From NCBI RefSeq assembly GCF_000335475.2, contig NZ_ANAH02000005.1, positions 62,001 to 126,000 of the forward strand: a stretch of 64,000 nucleotides of DNA. The letters run 5' to 3'. Within the stretch, counting starts at the first letter, position 1. Each line of letters starts with the position of its first letter. The notes under the pieces are model-generated. The model ran no database searches. It was not told where the DNA came from and worked only from the letters and a program-made list of their open reading frames with translations. The position numbers and the translations under genes are program-made. Shown in pieces: positions 17,021 through 27,569 of the stretch. The DNA comes from Cystobacter fuscus DSM 2262. GTDB lineage: Bacteria; Myxococcota; Myxococcia; Myxococcales; Myxococcaceae.

Positions 17021-19305
17021 GCGTCGCCTCCGATGGTCGTGGGTTTCTTGTCGAGGACGGTGCCATCCGGGGCCAGGAGCACTGCGAAGGCGGCGGTGCC
17101 GGCAAGGTCGGGGTCAGCCACTAGGACGGAGCAGGTACCGTCTGCCCCGACGGTCTTGGGGGTGACGGTCAGGCTCGATCCTGCATCCGCGACCTTGCGA
17201 CGCAGGTCCACCACCAGCCCGGACGCGGTGCTGGACACCTCGGCCTTGCAGCGCATCCCGACCCACTTCAAATCATTGATGGAGCCGTCCACGTCGGGCT
17301 TGTCGAGGGTAACGGTCAGGACGGGCGTATAGCACTCCTGCACCGTGAGCCCGCCGTGGGCGTACTCGATGTTGGCGTAGAAGGCGCACACGCCGGGGGC
17401 GTAGGTGACCTCCACCGTCTCGTCCCAAGCCCAGGGCAGCGCAGGCAGGTCGGCCTTGGAGGTGACCTTGAGTACTGCGCAACGACCCCACCGGCTTTCG
17501 GCGAGGCCCGTCGGCACCTTGGCGGGGGGCATTCCGCCGGGCACCAGCAACCAGCCGTGATCGGTCGCGATGCGCACTCTCTTCCAGCCGGCGGCCAGCA
17601 GTTCGGCTACGCGCTTCTCCAACTCACGGAGTTGGTCATCGACGTGGCGCGCGGTTTTGCACCCGTGCTTGTGCCCGTACTTGTCGATATCGCCGAACTC
17701 GGTCCAGCCTCGCCCAGACGGGTTGCCCACCTCGTTCCCCTCGAGCACCTGCACGCTTGCTGCGGCCATCAGCTTGCGAAAGGTAACGCTGTCCAGCGTC
17801 TTGCCGGTGGCCTCCACCGATGGCGTGAAATCGGCCGCTCCCGCCCCTCCCGTGAGCTGGTCGCGAATCGCCGAGATGTCGGGCTTCGAGGTGCCGGTAA
17901 CCGGCGGGAAGGCCACCCAGCGCCCGTCGTGAGCCACCCGATTGCCAGCGGCGAGCAAACGCTCGGCCAGGACTGCACCCACGTCCCACCGCAGCCCGTC
18001 CGCGAACAGCAGACAGGTGCCGTCCTCGACGGGCACGCCCTGGGGCTTGGGGTACTCGCTGGTCTGGACAACTTCGCGCAGCCGCTCAGCGGTCCGCTGG
18101 AGCCACGGCAGATAGAGCACGCGGACTGCGCCGTGGATGGCGGCCCCATCGGTGTGGTCGGCGAGCGCCAGCGCAGCGAGAGCGGCCCCATCAGCCTTCC
18201 AGCCCGCAGAGGCGTACCAGTTTGCTAAGCCGTCGAGATGGCTACCGCCGACCGGGGCCTCGGTGGCGTCGGCAAGGGCGACAAGGTGCCCAAGCACCGT
18301 CGCCATACGAGCCCTACCGAGCTTAGCCCACACCCAGCCCCGGCGCGGCCCGTGCTCGGCCTCGAGCGCCCGAACGCGCTGGCGGGCATTGGCCTCGGGA
18401 ATCTCGCCCAACTCGACCAGGGCAGCGCGGAGAACCTGCTCCTGCGCATCGTTATGTCGCGGCAGCGTGCTCTTGTCGAACATCAGCGCCGATGGCTGTG
18501 CCTTCTCCAGCACATGGTGGACCTTGATGTAGCTGCCGGGCACACCGGTCGCGTAGCGGTTCCAGACTTTCGCCCAGCCGCCGTTGCACTGCACGAGCTC
18601 CTCGGCGACGACAATGGGGCCGTCTCGGTCAAGGTCCACACCCAGGCGGCGCTTCACGAAGCTACGGAACACCGCCCACTCGGAGTCCGTGTAGCCCGCC
18701 CGTGTGCCCTCGGGGTCGCCAAGCCAGTCGAGCACGTCACCTTCGAGGTCGTCAGTGAGCAGCGCGACGAAATGGTCCGCTTCTAGCCTGCCCTTCTTCA
18801 GATCGGCGACCGGTGCATCGAACACTCGCGAGACCAAGCCGTCCAGTGCTCCGATGGTATCGGCGTCTTCGGCCACGGGGAGCCCGAGTCCGCCCTTCTT
18901 CGACGAGAGCAAGGCAAGCGGCGTCCAGTCCTTACCGTTCACCTGGGTCCACCATGTTCCCCTGAACTGAAGCTCGGCGATGGGCTTCAGCTCCTCAGGA
19001 AAGTCCTCCAGCGACCGGAACTGGAGCCGCCGCACGCCGGGCAGATAGAGCACCGGCACCGAGTCGCCAGCCTTGAGCTGGCCGAGCCGCCACTTGACCC
19101 AGGCCGCCGGTCCCTGGTCGGAGGAGGGATCGTAGTCACCCAGGGTCCAGAGGTTTGGCACGCGCTTTCGAAGTGCAGACAGGGCGGGCAACCACTTCCG
19201 GTCGCCGTCCGTCCACAGGACGATGACTGGCGGGCGCTCGGTGACATGATTGTGGGCGGTCGCGGCGGCGAGACGCTCCACGAGGGCGTCCAGGACTGTG
19301 CTCAC
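17017..19305 (-). CDS. pglZ: BREX alkaline-phosphatase-like protein PglZ (type B-like)
   Basis: Core BREX component of 762 residues with a PglZ/alkaline-phosphatase fold. Metal-site signatures are visible in the central part: LLFADGLRWDVG and RIATDHGWLLVPGG, with IDKYGHKHG between them. The N-terminal ~250 residues are the family-specific part (VIVLWTDGDRKWLPAL, LGDYDPSSDQGPAAWVKWRL). Size and motif spacing fit the smaller PglZ type B variant of type 1 BREX. GTG 19305 overlaps the pglX stop (GTGA) and its own stop overlaps brxL, so it would be translated from the same mRNA even though pglX is interrupted upstream, subject to IS polarity. Confidence 0.92.
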   Translation of the reverse strand: MSTVLDALVERLAAATAHNHVTERPPVIVLWTDGDRKWLPALSALRKRVPNLWTLGDYDPSSDQGPAAWVKWRLGQLKAGDSVPVLYLPGVRRLQFRSLEDFPEELKPIAELQFRGTWWTQVNGKDWTPLALLSSKKGGLGLPVAEDADTIGALDGLVSRVFDAPVADLKKGRLEADHFVALLTDDLEGDVLDWLGDPEGTRAGYTDSEWAVFRSFVKRRLGVDLDRDGPIVVAEELVQCNGGWAKVWNRYATGVPGSYIKVHHVLEKAQPSALMFDKSTLPRHNDAQEQVLRAALVELGEIPEANARQRVRALEAEHGPRRGWVWAKLGRARMATVLGHLVALADATEAPVGGSHLDGLANWYASAGWKADGAALAALALADHTDGAAIHGAVRVLYLPWLQRTAERLREVVQTSEYPKPQGVPVEDGTCLLFADGLRWDVGAVLAERLLAAGNRVAHDGRWVAFPPVTGTSKPDISAIRDQLTGGAGAADFTPSVEATGKTLDSVTFRKLMAAASVQVLEGNEVGNPSGRGWTEFGDIDKYGHKHGCKTARHVDDQLRELEKRVAELLAAGWKRVRIATDHGWLLVPGGMPPAKVPTGLAESRWGRCAVLKVTSKADLPALPWAWDETVEVTYAPGVCAFYANIEYAHGGLTVQECYTPVLTVTLDKPDVDGSINDLKWVGMRCKAEVSSTASGLVVDLRRKVADAGSSLTVTPKTVGADGTCSVLVADPDLAGTAAFAVLLAPDGTVLDKKPTTIGGDA

Positions 19306-20376
19306 GCCGCCTCCCGCGCTGCCAGCTTCTCGGCAAGCGTCAGATGATTGTCGTTATCCCGGTCCTCACCCCACGGCGAGTCTGGCGGGTTCTTGCCCCG
19401 GTCCTTGCCCCACTTGATGTTGGGCTTCCAGCGCAACACGCCGGCTCCCTTCGCGCCCACGTCGGGCACGGTCAGGAAGGGCCGGATGTTGAGGCGCACA
19501 CCGTCGTCCAGGTCGGGGTGCCAGCCAATCGGCTGCTGCTCGATGGACTTCCAGCGCACGAAGATGTCGAGCGGGGCCTCGCCTTCGAGAATGTCGGCGA
19601 GGCGCTGCTGGAGGACCTTCGCCTTAGCGAGCTTGTCACCCGCGCCGCTCTTGTTGGCCTTGGCCTCTAGCTCTTGGGTCCGAATCCAATCACCCAGGTA
19701 AGTGTAGGTGAGCGACTTCAACGTCTCGTGGTTGAGCTTGTGGTAGTTCACCAACGCCGAGAAACCCTCGCGATGGCCATCCCAGATGTGCCAGATGAAC
19801 GGGCGATAGTGGAAGAGCTCACAGTGCTGCTTGAAGAAGGTGTCCCGCAGCCAATCCTCCAGGCTGTCGGTGTGACCGACGGCGGTGAGCAGGTCGGTGA
19901 GAGTCTGCGGGTGCCAGTCCCTGCCCCAGGCCGCTGCGAGCATGTCGGTAAGACGGTCGGCAGCAGGGCGCTCGCCGAGCAGGGCGGGGATGCACACAAT
20001 GCCGTCTGTGTCAGCATAGGCATCCAGCGCGTCAGCTTGCTGGTCGGGCCAGCGATAGCCGAGGAGACGGGCGACAGCGACTTGAAGGGGCTGAGCGCAT
20101 CGAGTGACACTGCCCTGAAAGACATGCTGGGTGGGGTCATCGGTCTCCGGCTGGGGCAAGCCGTTGGGATACATAGAGGCGCCCGCAGCCTGCCATCTCG
20201 GCAGATCAAAGGGGACCTTCAAAAGCGTTGCGTTCGTCACCTTGAGGCTTTGATCGATCCTGCGAACCGCTTCGCCGAACTCAGGTGACGAACAGAAGGC
20301 CCATACGGCCGTAAGGTGCGCAGGATTCTTTGGGATCACAGCTGCGCAGTTTCCATCGAAGATGTCACCCGTATAG

Positions 20377-21900
20377 CACTACTGCGTCAGGGGTGAGCAG
20401 ACAGTGAAGGGGAGGCTTGCTTACTCGCTTGGTCTTGGAAGTCACGTCCGGCCCCCTACCGCGAAGGTCGACCGGTGCGTATTGCTTGGACGGTGGAGCG
20501 GATTGAATGAGCCAAGTGATGCGCACCTTTATGGACTCGAGTGGGGTTCAACGACTTGAGGAGTATTTCCGAAGGATTGGCGATGTCCTGGGAGAGGACA
20601 GCCGCCGGGGTTCTTTTGCCATCTACGCCATGGGACTGCTGGGCGACGGAGAGCGCAAGAGCGTCGAGCCCATTGCAGCTCGTGCTTGCCCCGACCCCAG
20701 CAAGACCGATGCAATGCACCAACGACTGCTCCACTTCACCGTCAACTCTTGCTGGAGCGACCGGGAAGTTCGCCGAGAGGCCGCCCGCTATGCCCTTGGC
20801 GCCATGACTCAACGTGAGCCCGTGGAAGCTTGGATTGTCGACGACACGGGTTTTCTCAAGCAGGGCAAGCATTCAGTGGGTGTGCAGCGGCAATACACCG
20901 GCTCGGCAGGCAAAATCACCAACTGCCAGATTGGCGTCAGCCTCAGCATCGCCACCCGGACCGAGCATGTCCCTGTCGACTTCGAGCTGTACCTGCCCGA
21001 GTCCTGGGCCAATGACTCGGCTCGCCGTCAGGAAGCTCGAATTCCTCCAGAGATTGGTTTCAAGACCAAGCCCCAGTTGGCCGTGGACATGATTGGCCGG
21101 GCCGTGGCGGAGGGTATTCCAAAAGGAGTCGTCCTGGCGGACTCCGCGTATGGCTCCTCCAGCGACTTCCGCGCGCAGGTGCGCTCCTTGGGGCTGCACT
21201 ACGCGGTAGGGGTGGAGTCGCAAACGACCATTTCCCTCCTCGACAACGAGGGACTGCCTCACGGCGAGGCGATGAGCGTCAAGGACATGGCGTGGAGCAT
21301 CCACGAGCGCGGGGGATTTCGACGCTGCACCTGGCGCAGTGGGACCCGTGAGGACCTCTGGGCGCGCTTCGCTCTGCGTCGTGTAGTCGCCGCAGGAGTG
21401 CCCAAGGGGCAACAGGAGCCCCTCTGGTTGCTCATCGAGTGGCGAGAGGGCGAGCCAGAGCCGTCCAACTATTTCCTCGTTTCCGTGCCGGGCCGCATCA
21501 CCAAGAAGCAACTCATTCGCCTCGTCATGCAGCGCTGGAGAACCGAGCGCGTCTATGAGGATTTGAAGGGAGAACTCGGGCTCGACCACTACGAGGGCCG
21601 ACGCTTTTCGGGTTGGCACCACCACGTCTCTGTCGCCCTTTGCTGCTACGCGTTCATCATCGCTGAACGCGTGCGGCATTTTCCCCCCTCGGCCCGAGGG
21701 ACGGTTGAAGCCCACGCGCAGCCGCTCCAGGCCTGAGCGCCACTTCCACGACAGCTTTATCACCGCACGGCTCGCCATGGCTCGAGTGATTGCTACCTGG
21801 CTGCCTCGCTGCCCCTGCTGCCACCGTTCCAACCCCCAGCGTCCCTCACGTCGCCCGGCAGGCTTCCCTGTTCACCTTTCGGGACCCTGACGCAGTAGTG
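20377..21900 (+). mobile_element. IS701-family-like insertion sequence in pglX
   Basis: Element of 1,524 bp. Its ends are inverted repeats: CACTACTGCGTCAGGG at 20377-20392 and the exact complement at 21885-21900. The flanks ATAG (20373-20376) and ATAG (21901-21904) form a 4-bp target duplication, the size expected for IS701 elements. It carries one transposase gene, antiparallel to pglX. Intact ends and duplication indicate a single transposition event and a fairly recent insertion. Confidence 0.93.
20507..21736 (+). CDS. IS701-like transposase
   Basis: DDE transposase of 409 residues. Acidic residues expected for catalysis are in VDDTGFLKQGKHS, VLADSAYGSS and the downstream YEDLKGELGLDHYEGR; GVQRQYTGSAGKITNCQIG is a family signature. 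After the stop at 21736 the +1 frame continues with a plausible C-terminal tail (RHFHDSFITARLAMARVIAT, WLPRCPCCHRSNP) up to the right inverted repeat. This suggests a one-base frameshift that removed about 50 residues, so the element may no longer be autonomous. The transposase reads against the BREX operon. Confidence 0.9.
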   Translation: MSQVMRTFMDSSGVQRLEEYFRRIGDVLGEDSRRGSFAIYAMGLLGDGERKSVEPIAARACPDPSKTDAMHQRLLHFTVNSCWSDREVRREAARYALGAMTQREPVEAWIVDDTGFLKQGKHSVGVQRQYTGSAGKITNCQIGVSLSIATRTEHVPVDFELYLPESWANDSARRQEARIPPEIGFKTKPQLAVDMIGRAVAEGIPKGVVLADSAYGSSSDFRAQVRSLGLHYAVGVESQTTISLLDNEGLPHGEAMSVKDMAWSIHERGGFRRCTWRSGTREDLWARFALRRVVAAGVPKGQQEPLWLLIEWREGEPEPSNYFLVSVPGRITKKQLIRLVMQRWRTERVYEDLKGELGLDHYEGRRFSGWHHHVSVALCCYAFIIAERVRHFPPSARGTVEAHAQPLQA

Positions 21901-24119
21901 ATAGATCGTTGCCGGGAGTGATCCCATCAGAGACACGGTGACTCCTGGCTTGCCCCAAGCCTCCGCACCTCGAGTCGGCCGGATTCCCTGATGTCCTGGG
22001 AGAGCCCTTAGCTTCTCCGCATACTCCATCAACGCGCCCTGGCCATTCTCCCAAAGAACAACGAAATGGCGGCCTCCGTGACTTACAGTATTGCTCACGG
22101 TAGTCTGCATTCGTGTCCACTTATTGCCGATCTCTGCCACCTCCCAGAAACACCGACCGAAGCGAATAAAATCACCGGTGCCTTGCCCCCAATAAGAATC
22201 AGCAAAATCAACAAGCAGCCGGGCTGTCGTATTCGAAATACCGTCCAAAACGACGCGGTGGTCTGGGTTTCTGAACTGCTCCTCCTGAGAGAGACGTAGG
22301 AAATTCCCGACCAGCAGGCGCTCAGCCTTTTCAGTTGCCGAACTCGCAGATGAAAGGTCGATAGCGGCCATGCAATGCTCATGCGGTGGCGGGACCTTGC
22401 TCACGCAGATCAGAGAAGCCTGCACAATCTCGCCAGTAATCGTGGAGAACGCGCCCGCCCCAAGCCGCGCTACAGATTTCCATGACAAGCTTCTAAGCAA
22501 ATGCTTGCGCAGTTTCTTGTAAGTCGGCAGGAAAAGCCAGTTCTGCGGAGAGACAACAGCAATCGTTCCACCTAGACCAAGTGCGTCCAGCATCCGAAGG
22601 AGGAAAACTGTCGCAATATCGGCCTTCCCAATTTCGTAATGTGTTGAGGCGAAGTCTCGAAGAGTTGGGTGATGCTTCTCGCTTTTAAGGTAGGGAACGT
22701 TGGTCGCTATGAGCGTGAAACGCCCCGTAAGCTGCGTTGCCGCTGCGGCGACTCCGCCAGCTGCGACTTGTATCTCATGTAGTTCTGGTTCGGCGGTCGC
22801 GCGGTCGCCTCCAACAGCTCTGTCGAGGAGTGGCTGGAGTTCATCGAAGCCAGCGACGAAGAGCGCATCAGCAGGATCGCGCATGGGATCGATCAGACTC
22901 CCCAAAATTGGCGCCTCCCTGAACAACTCCCACATACGCCCCATACCGTTCCGAAGCCGTTGATTGTCCCCCGCCAGCCTCTCCCATTCCTCCTTCTTCG
23001 CTGAAATCGCCAGCCCGGAGCAGGCCACATTCATGGCGGCAAGTGGCCGGTAGCCCCCGGCACCGGGATACGTCCACGCCGCCAGCGCCAGGGCGAAGGC
23101 CGCGATCTGCACGCAGCGGTAATCGATCTCCAGCCCAAACAGGTTGTCGCGGAACACGGCATCGCATGCATCCCGCGCGCTCAGCCCCTCCTCGGCCATG
23201 CGGAAGGCTACGAGGATTTCGAAGGCGGCGACGAGAAAGTGTCCGGAGCCGCAGCAGGGGTCGAGCACCTTCAGCTCGCGGGCCAGCCGAGGCCAGTCCT
23301 CGAAGGTGCCAGCGGTGGGCGTGCCATCATCGAGGAGGCGCAGGTAGGGCATCTCCATCGGCAGCGTGCGCCCAGCCCCGATCCACCACGCGCCCAGCGT
23401 ATTGTGCAGGAGGAACTGCACCATGTAGGGCTCGGTGAAAAGCTGCGTAACGGCGGGCAGTTCGTCAGCGCCGATCTTCACCTCCGAGGCATTGACCTCC
23501 TTCTTCCGGCGGGCCTGCCAGAACTGGTAGACCCACCCGAGGCTATCGCTGGCGTGGAACAGCTCAGCGGGCAGGCTCGCCAGCAGGTTCTCCAGCCCGT
23601 GCTGGTGCTCGGCCGCGAGGCGCACCGCCAGCACCGGGTCGTCGGGACGGAAAATCTGCGGCAACATCCGGCTGGCGTAGCGACCGGCCAGCTCCCAAGC
23701 GTCGGCGGATCCCTCGGAGGGGGCCAGCTCGGCGCACTCCTCCAGCGTGACGGCGACCTTCATCTCAGGGTGAATGAGCAGGTCGTTTTCGGACAGGAAG
23801 CGCGCGAATAGCATCCGGTGCCAGTGCTCGTAGGCTGTCTGCTCCACGAGGTGGTCGATCTCGTGGCGGCCGTCGACCTTGCGCACATCGCCGAGCTGCC
23901 GCGCCCGCGCCCTCAGACGGTTGCGGAGCTGCTTGCCTGCCGTATCGAGGTGGCCGTAGGGAACCACCAAGTGGACAGCCAGGGCCTCAATAGCCGCCCG
24001 CGCGCCGGTCTCGGCGATGACGCGAGCGCCGCCGTCTTGGTTCTCCCTGCCGATGACCGTGGCGAGCTGATCGCGCAGACGTAGGTCGAGAGTGGGCATC
24101 TTCAGTTCTCCGGGCGGGA

Positions 24120-27100
24120 TCAGACGACGACGGGGCCGTCGGCGAGTTGGGCGAGAATGGCGGCACGGGCCTCGGCGACCCAGCGGTCCACCTCGGTCTC
24201 GTTGTGAAGCGTGGCCTTGGGCAAGGTCACGGGCTGGGCCTTGGGGGCGACGAGTTGGATGGCCTCAAGACGGGCTGCCGCGAAACGACCGGGCAGCCCA
24301 GCTTGGTCGAGCGCCCACTGGCCCAGCGGGCGGGCCTGCGCCGACGAGATGACCTCCTTGTCGTTGCCGACCATCACCGTCGGCACGGTGGCGACGCCGT
24401 GCTTGATCAGGAACTTCTCACGCATCTCGGAGGTGAGCTTGCCCCACACCTCGGTGGCGGTGAGCGCCGCCATCTCGGCGTCGTGGACCGCCTTCCAGCT
24501 GTCGCGGGCTGCCACCAGTGCCTCGCGCAGCGCGGTGGTGACCTGCTCGCACAGGTGCGGCAGCGGGTCGGGCTCGGTGAGCAGGCCGCGTCCGTCGCGC
24601 AAGGCGTCCCGCTGCGCACCGACCTCGGCGGCGACCGGCAGGGTAGCGGCGTGGCTTAGGAGCGCCCCTAGAGCCTCCCAACGGGGTTGGCGGGCCTTGA
24701 TGGCCTTGGCGCGCTTGTCCCACTCGTCCACGTTCACCGCGAGCGTGTCGCGGGCCTCGTAGAGCTTCTTCACCAGGGCGTTGCCGGCCAGCGAGTCGAG
24801 CGCGAGCAGGTGTGTTGTGCTTGGCGGCACTGGGCACGGGGGCTCGCCCCCGGCGGCAGCGGCCCGGCGCTTCAGTTCGGCCAATAGCGCGGGCGCGTTA
24901 GTGGACTCCTCGCCCGACTTGCAGGCGATGCCAATCTTCTGCATGAGCTGGCGCACGCTAATGCGCTCCACAGGCGACAGCGGAACCGTCTCGGCGCGGA
25001 ACTTGGAGAGGCCGATCTTGGCGCGCTCAAGGCCCGCAGCGGTGAGCGATGCGCCCCCGCCTGTTGAGGCCCTCAGGTGCTCGGTCAACATGAGGACATA
25101 GAGCGCTCCGTCCACAGCATCACCAGACCAGCCGTAGGGCGGCCCCTCAAACCACTTGCGGATCTCCGCGCCCGTCTGGTCGGCGGCGGTGAAACTCAGG
25201 ATTTCGTGGCAGACCGGGTGTTTCTCGATGTCACCGTGCCAATCAACCATGGTGAGTGCAGTGCCGTCGCCCGCACGGGCCTTCTTCAACGCTGCGTCCC
25301 ACTTGCCGTGGTCGCCGAGGCTGAACTTGTGGAACAGGCGAACCAGCGCGTTCGCGACGGCGGCCTTCACGCTGTCCACGAGAGTGCCAGCAACTACCTC
25401 AGTGCCATTGGCCTGAATGACCTGGGCATTGTCGAGCACCTCGTCGAGTAGGGTCTCCAACTGCTCCTTCGCCCGGTTGCGGCGCGTCTCAACAGCGGCG
25501 CGGGCTAGGTTCCCCTCATCGCCGCTCGGCACTCCACGCGTCTGGAGGGTAACCTCGGCGGCCTTCAGCGTCAGAAGTGCATTTTTGATGCCCTCGGCAT
25601 TGCCGGTTGGCAATAGCACGAACACCAGTGGCGAGTCGTTGCTTGCCTTCACGGCGTCGGTCTGGATGGTGGCCACGCTCTCTGCCCAGGCGTCGCGCAC
25701 CCACACGGGCACGGTGCCGCCATCGACAGTGGGCGCGACCGGCCCGAAGTAGAGCTGGACTTTACGAGACACCTTAGACGCGCCGTGGGGTACGCTGCCG
25801 AAACCGATGCGCTTCTTCACCGCCTCGGCCAGCGCCTCGCTCCGCGCGGTGCCAACCTTGCTGTCGTCGTCGCTCAGCATCTTGCGGTGCTTCTGGAAGT
25901 CGGCCTCCCAGGCTGCGCTTTCACGGGTCTGGACCCGGTACTCCGTCTCGACCTGCATGAGCTGGCCGTCTTCAACGAGGGCCTGCAAGGCTGCGGGGAG
26001 CTGCTTGCGGATCTCGGCCCCGCCGTGCTCCAAGTCCTGCACGAGCAGGTCGGCTAGCGTCTCGGTGTCGGCGCGCACGCCAAGATCGCCCCCCTGGCTC
26101 TTGTCACGGGGGAGCTTGCCGATCAGGAACACCAGCGCGACGAGACGGGCCTTGAGGAAGTTGCCCCCACCCTTAGCCTGCTGGAGCTTGCCGACCAGCT
26201 CGTGAACTTCACGCGGCAGCACGCTGGTCTGGAGCAGCGTAGGTGCCAACTGGAAGTAGAGGAAGTCGCCGGGGATGACCGTACCGAGTGGGTTGGCGGC
26301 GGTGGAGCGCACGGCCTCATAGACGACGCGGAGCTGGTTGCGAAGTTGAACGGTGGTGCCGCCGACGTCCACGGCGCGCAGGGCGTGCTCCCAGAAGCGG
26401 CGGCGCACCGGGAGCAACGGGTAGTCGGACACCAGCACGTCGGCATCCGCAGGGCGCGGGCCGATGTGGGTGCCGGCCAGGTGCTTGCTGATCTCGCCGT
26501 TGTGCTTGTCGAGCACGGCGCGCACGGCGTTCATGCGGTCGGCGCGCTTGCGAAGTACGATCTGGCGGACCACCGTGTCCACGTCAGCGTCGGAGAGCTG
26601 CACCTCGATGGGGAAGCGACCCTTGAGCTTGAGGAGCTGGGGCGTGCTCGCCATCGCCGACTGGCCGGTGCCAATGATGAGCAGTGAAGAGCCGAACCGC
26701 TTGGAGCACTCCTCTGCCGCTTCCTGCACCATATGGGCGCGGTCGGAGGTCTCGCCGATGTACTGCTGCACCTCATCGATGGCGAGCAGGGTGCGGGGGA
26801 AGTGTCCATCGCGGGTGAGCGCCTTGCGGATGGCGGCCACCATGTCCTCGTTGGACACGTCGTCGCGGTCGGGAAAGCTCGCGTGGAGCAGGCTCCCGAT
26901 GTCTCCCACGGGCGTCGTCCACTTCGGGAAGTGCTTGGCGATGGCCGCGTGGATGACCGGGGAGACAAGGAAGTCGTGGAGCTCCTCGTCCCAGGCGACG
27001 CCCTCGGCCTCGACGGAGGCGCGAACGGCATCGAGGCAGCCGTGGTCGCGAAGCCACATGACGAACGAGGCGAGGTCGTACCGCTCGGGCAGGCTCACGG

Positions 27101-27569
27101 AGCGGAACACGATGGCGAGGATGCCGAGACGCACGCTGCGGGCGGATGCGCCGAGGGTGCCTGCGGCGGCGTGCAGGCCCCCGGACTGCTTGCCGCGCGT
27201 GGACAACTCCTTCAGGTGGTCGTTGATCTCGTCGGTGAGATGGGCGAGACCGCGCGGTCGGGTACCGTCGGAGAACGGCTCGTCGGTCCACAGGGCGCGC
27301 AGCACCTTGATGAAGTGCGACTTGCCGCTGCCGAAGAAGCCGCTGACCCAGATGCCCTGCTGCTCGGTCTTGCCGAGGTTGGCCAAGTACGTCTCCAGCA
27401 CCTTGCGCAAGCCGGCTCGGTACTGGCCCTCACAAACGAAGGTGGACAGCTCGTAGCGGAGCGTGCGCAGCTCGGCCTCGGAGCGTCCGCCCTTGACCTC
27501 GGCGACGCCGTGGTTGAGCAACTCCAGGCTCTCGGGGTCGGTCGCGAAGACCTCACGGTTCAGCATCAT
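24120..27569 (-). CDS. brxC: BREX ATPase BrxC
   Basis: Large P-loop ATPase of 1,149 residues, core of BREX complexes. The N-terminus (MLNREVFATDPESLELLNHG) and Walker A GFFGSGKSHFIKVLRAL (about residue 75-90) are typical. Walker B is LLAIDEVQQYIG (about 265-275), followed by sensor-like GTGQSAM. The long C-terminal part is helical and coiled-coil-like with no other catalytic motif. The start overlaps the brxB stop by 4 nt (ATGA); 20 bp separate its stop from pglX. No frameshift or premature stop is seen. Confidence 0.93.
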   Translation of the reverse strand: MMLNREVFATDPESLELLNHGVAEVKGGRSEAELRTLRYELSTFVCEGQYRAGLRKVLETYLANLGKTEQQGIWVSGFFGSGKSHFIKVLRALWTDEPFSDGTRPRGLAHLTDEINDHLKELSTRGKQSGGLHAAAGTLGASARSVRLGILAIVFRSVSLPERYDLASFVMWLRDHGCLDAVRASVEAEGVAWDEELHDFLVSPVIHAAIAKHFPKWTTPVGDIGSLLHASFPDRDDVSNEDMVAAIRKALTRDGHFPRTLLAIDEVQQYIGETSDRAHMVQEAAEECSKRFGSSLLIIGTGQSAMASTPQLLKLKGRFPIEVQLSDADVDTVVRQIVLRKRADRMNAVRAVLDKHNGEISKHLAGTHIGPRPADADVLVSDYPLLPVRRRFWEHALRAVDVGGTTVQLRNQLRVVYEAVRSTAANPLGTVIPGDFLYFQLAPTLLQTSVLPREVHELVGKLQQAKGGGNFLKARLVALVFLIGKLPRDKSQGGDLGVRADTETLADLLVQDLEHGGAEIRKQLPAALQALVEDGQLMQVETEYRVQTRESAAWEADFQKHRKMLSDDDSKVGTARSEALAEAVKKRIGFGSVPHGASKVSRKVQLYFGPVAPTVDGGTVPVWVRDAWAESVATIQTDAVKASNDSPLVFVLLPTGNAEGIKNALLTLKAAEVTLQTRGVPSGDEGNLARAAVETRRNRAKEQLETLLDEVLDNAQVIQANGTEVVAGTLVDSVKAAVANALVRLFHKFSLGDHGKWDAALKKARAGDGTALTMVDWHGDIEKHPVCHEILSFTAADQTGAEIRKWFEGPPYGWSGDAVDGALYVLMLTEHLRASTGGGASLTAAGLERAKIGLSKFRAETVPLSPVERISVRQLMQKIGIACKSGEESTNAPALLAELKRRAAAAGGEPPCPVPPSTTHLLALDSLAGNALVKKLYEARDTLAVNVDEWDKRAKAIKARQPRWEALGALLSHAATLPVAAEVGAQRDALRDGRGLLTEPDPLPHLCEQVTTALREALVAARDSWKAVHDAEMAALTATEVWGKLTSEMREKFLIKHGVATVPTVMVGNDKEVISSAQARPLGQWALDQAGLPGRFAAARLEAIQLVAPKAQPVTLPKATLHNETEVDRWVAEARAAILAQLADGPVVV

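Larger units (their letters stand above)
19302..24099 (-). pseudogene. pglX: BREX adenine-specific methyltransferase PglX, split by an IS
   Basis: PglX methylates host DNA at adenine and is required for BREX self-marking and defence. The N-terminal part (24099 down to 21905) has SAM motif I VLDPCCGSGHFL (residues about 277-287) and the catalytic motif as TNVPYL (about 466). The C-terminal part (20376 down to 19302) begins GDIFDGNCAAVIPKNPAHLT and includes AVWAFCSSPEFGEAVRRI. An IS701-like element occupies 20377-21900. Removing it with one copy of the 4-bp ATAG repeat restores a continuous frame (SLPATIYTGDIFDGN) of about 1,089 residues. As it stands, the upstream piece runs into the IS and stops at 21793. 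The C-terminal piece has an ATG at 20339 but no evident ribosome site. The segment around 22050-22700 has lower GC than its flanks. Confidence 0.92.
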
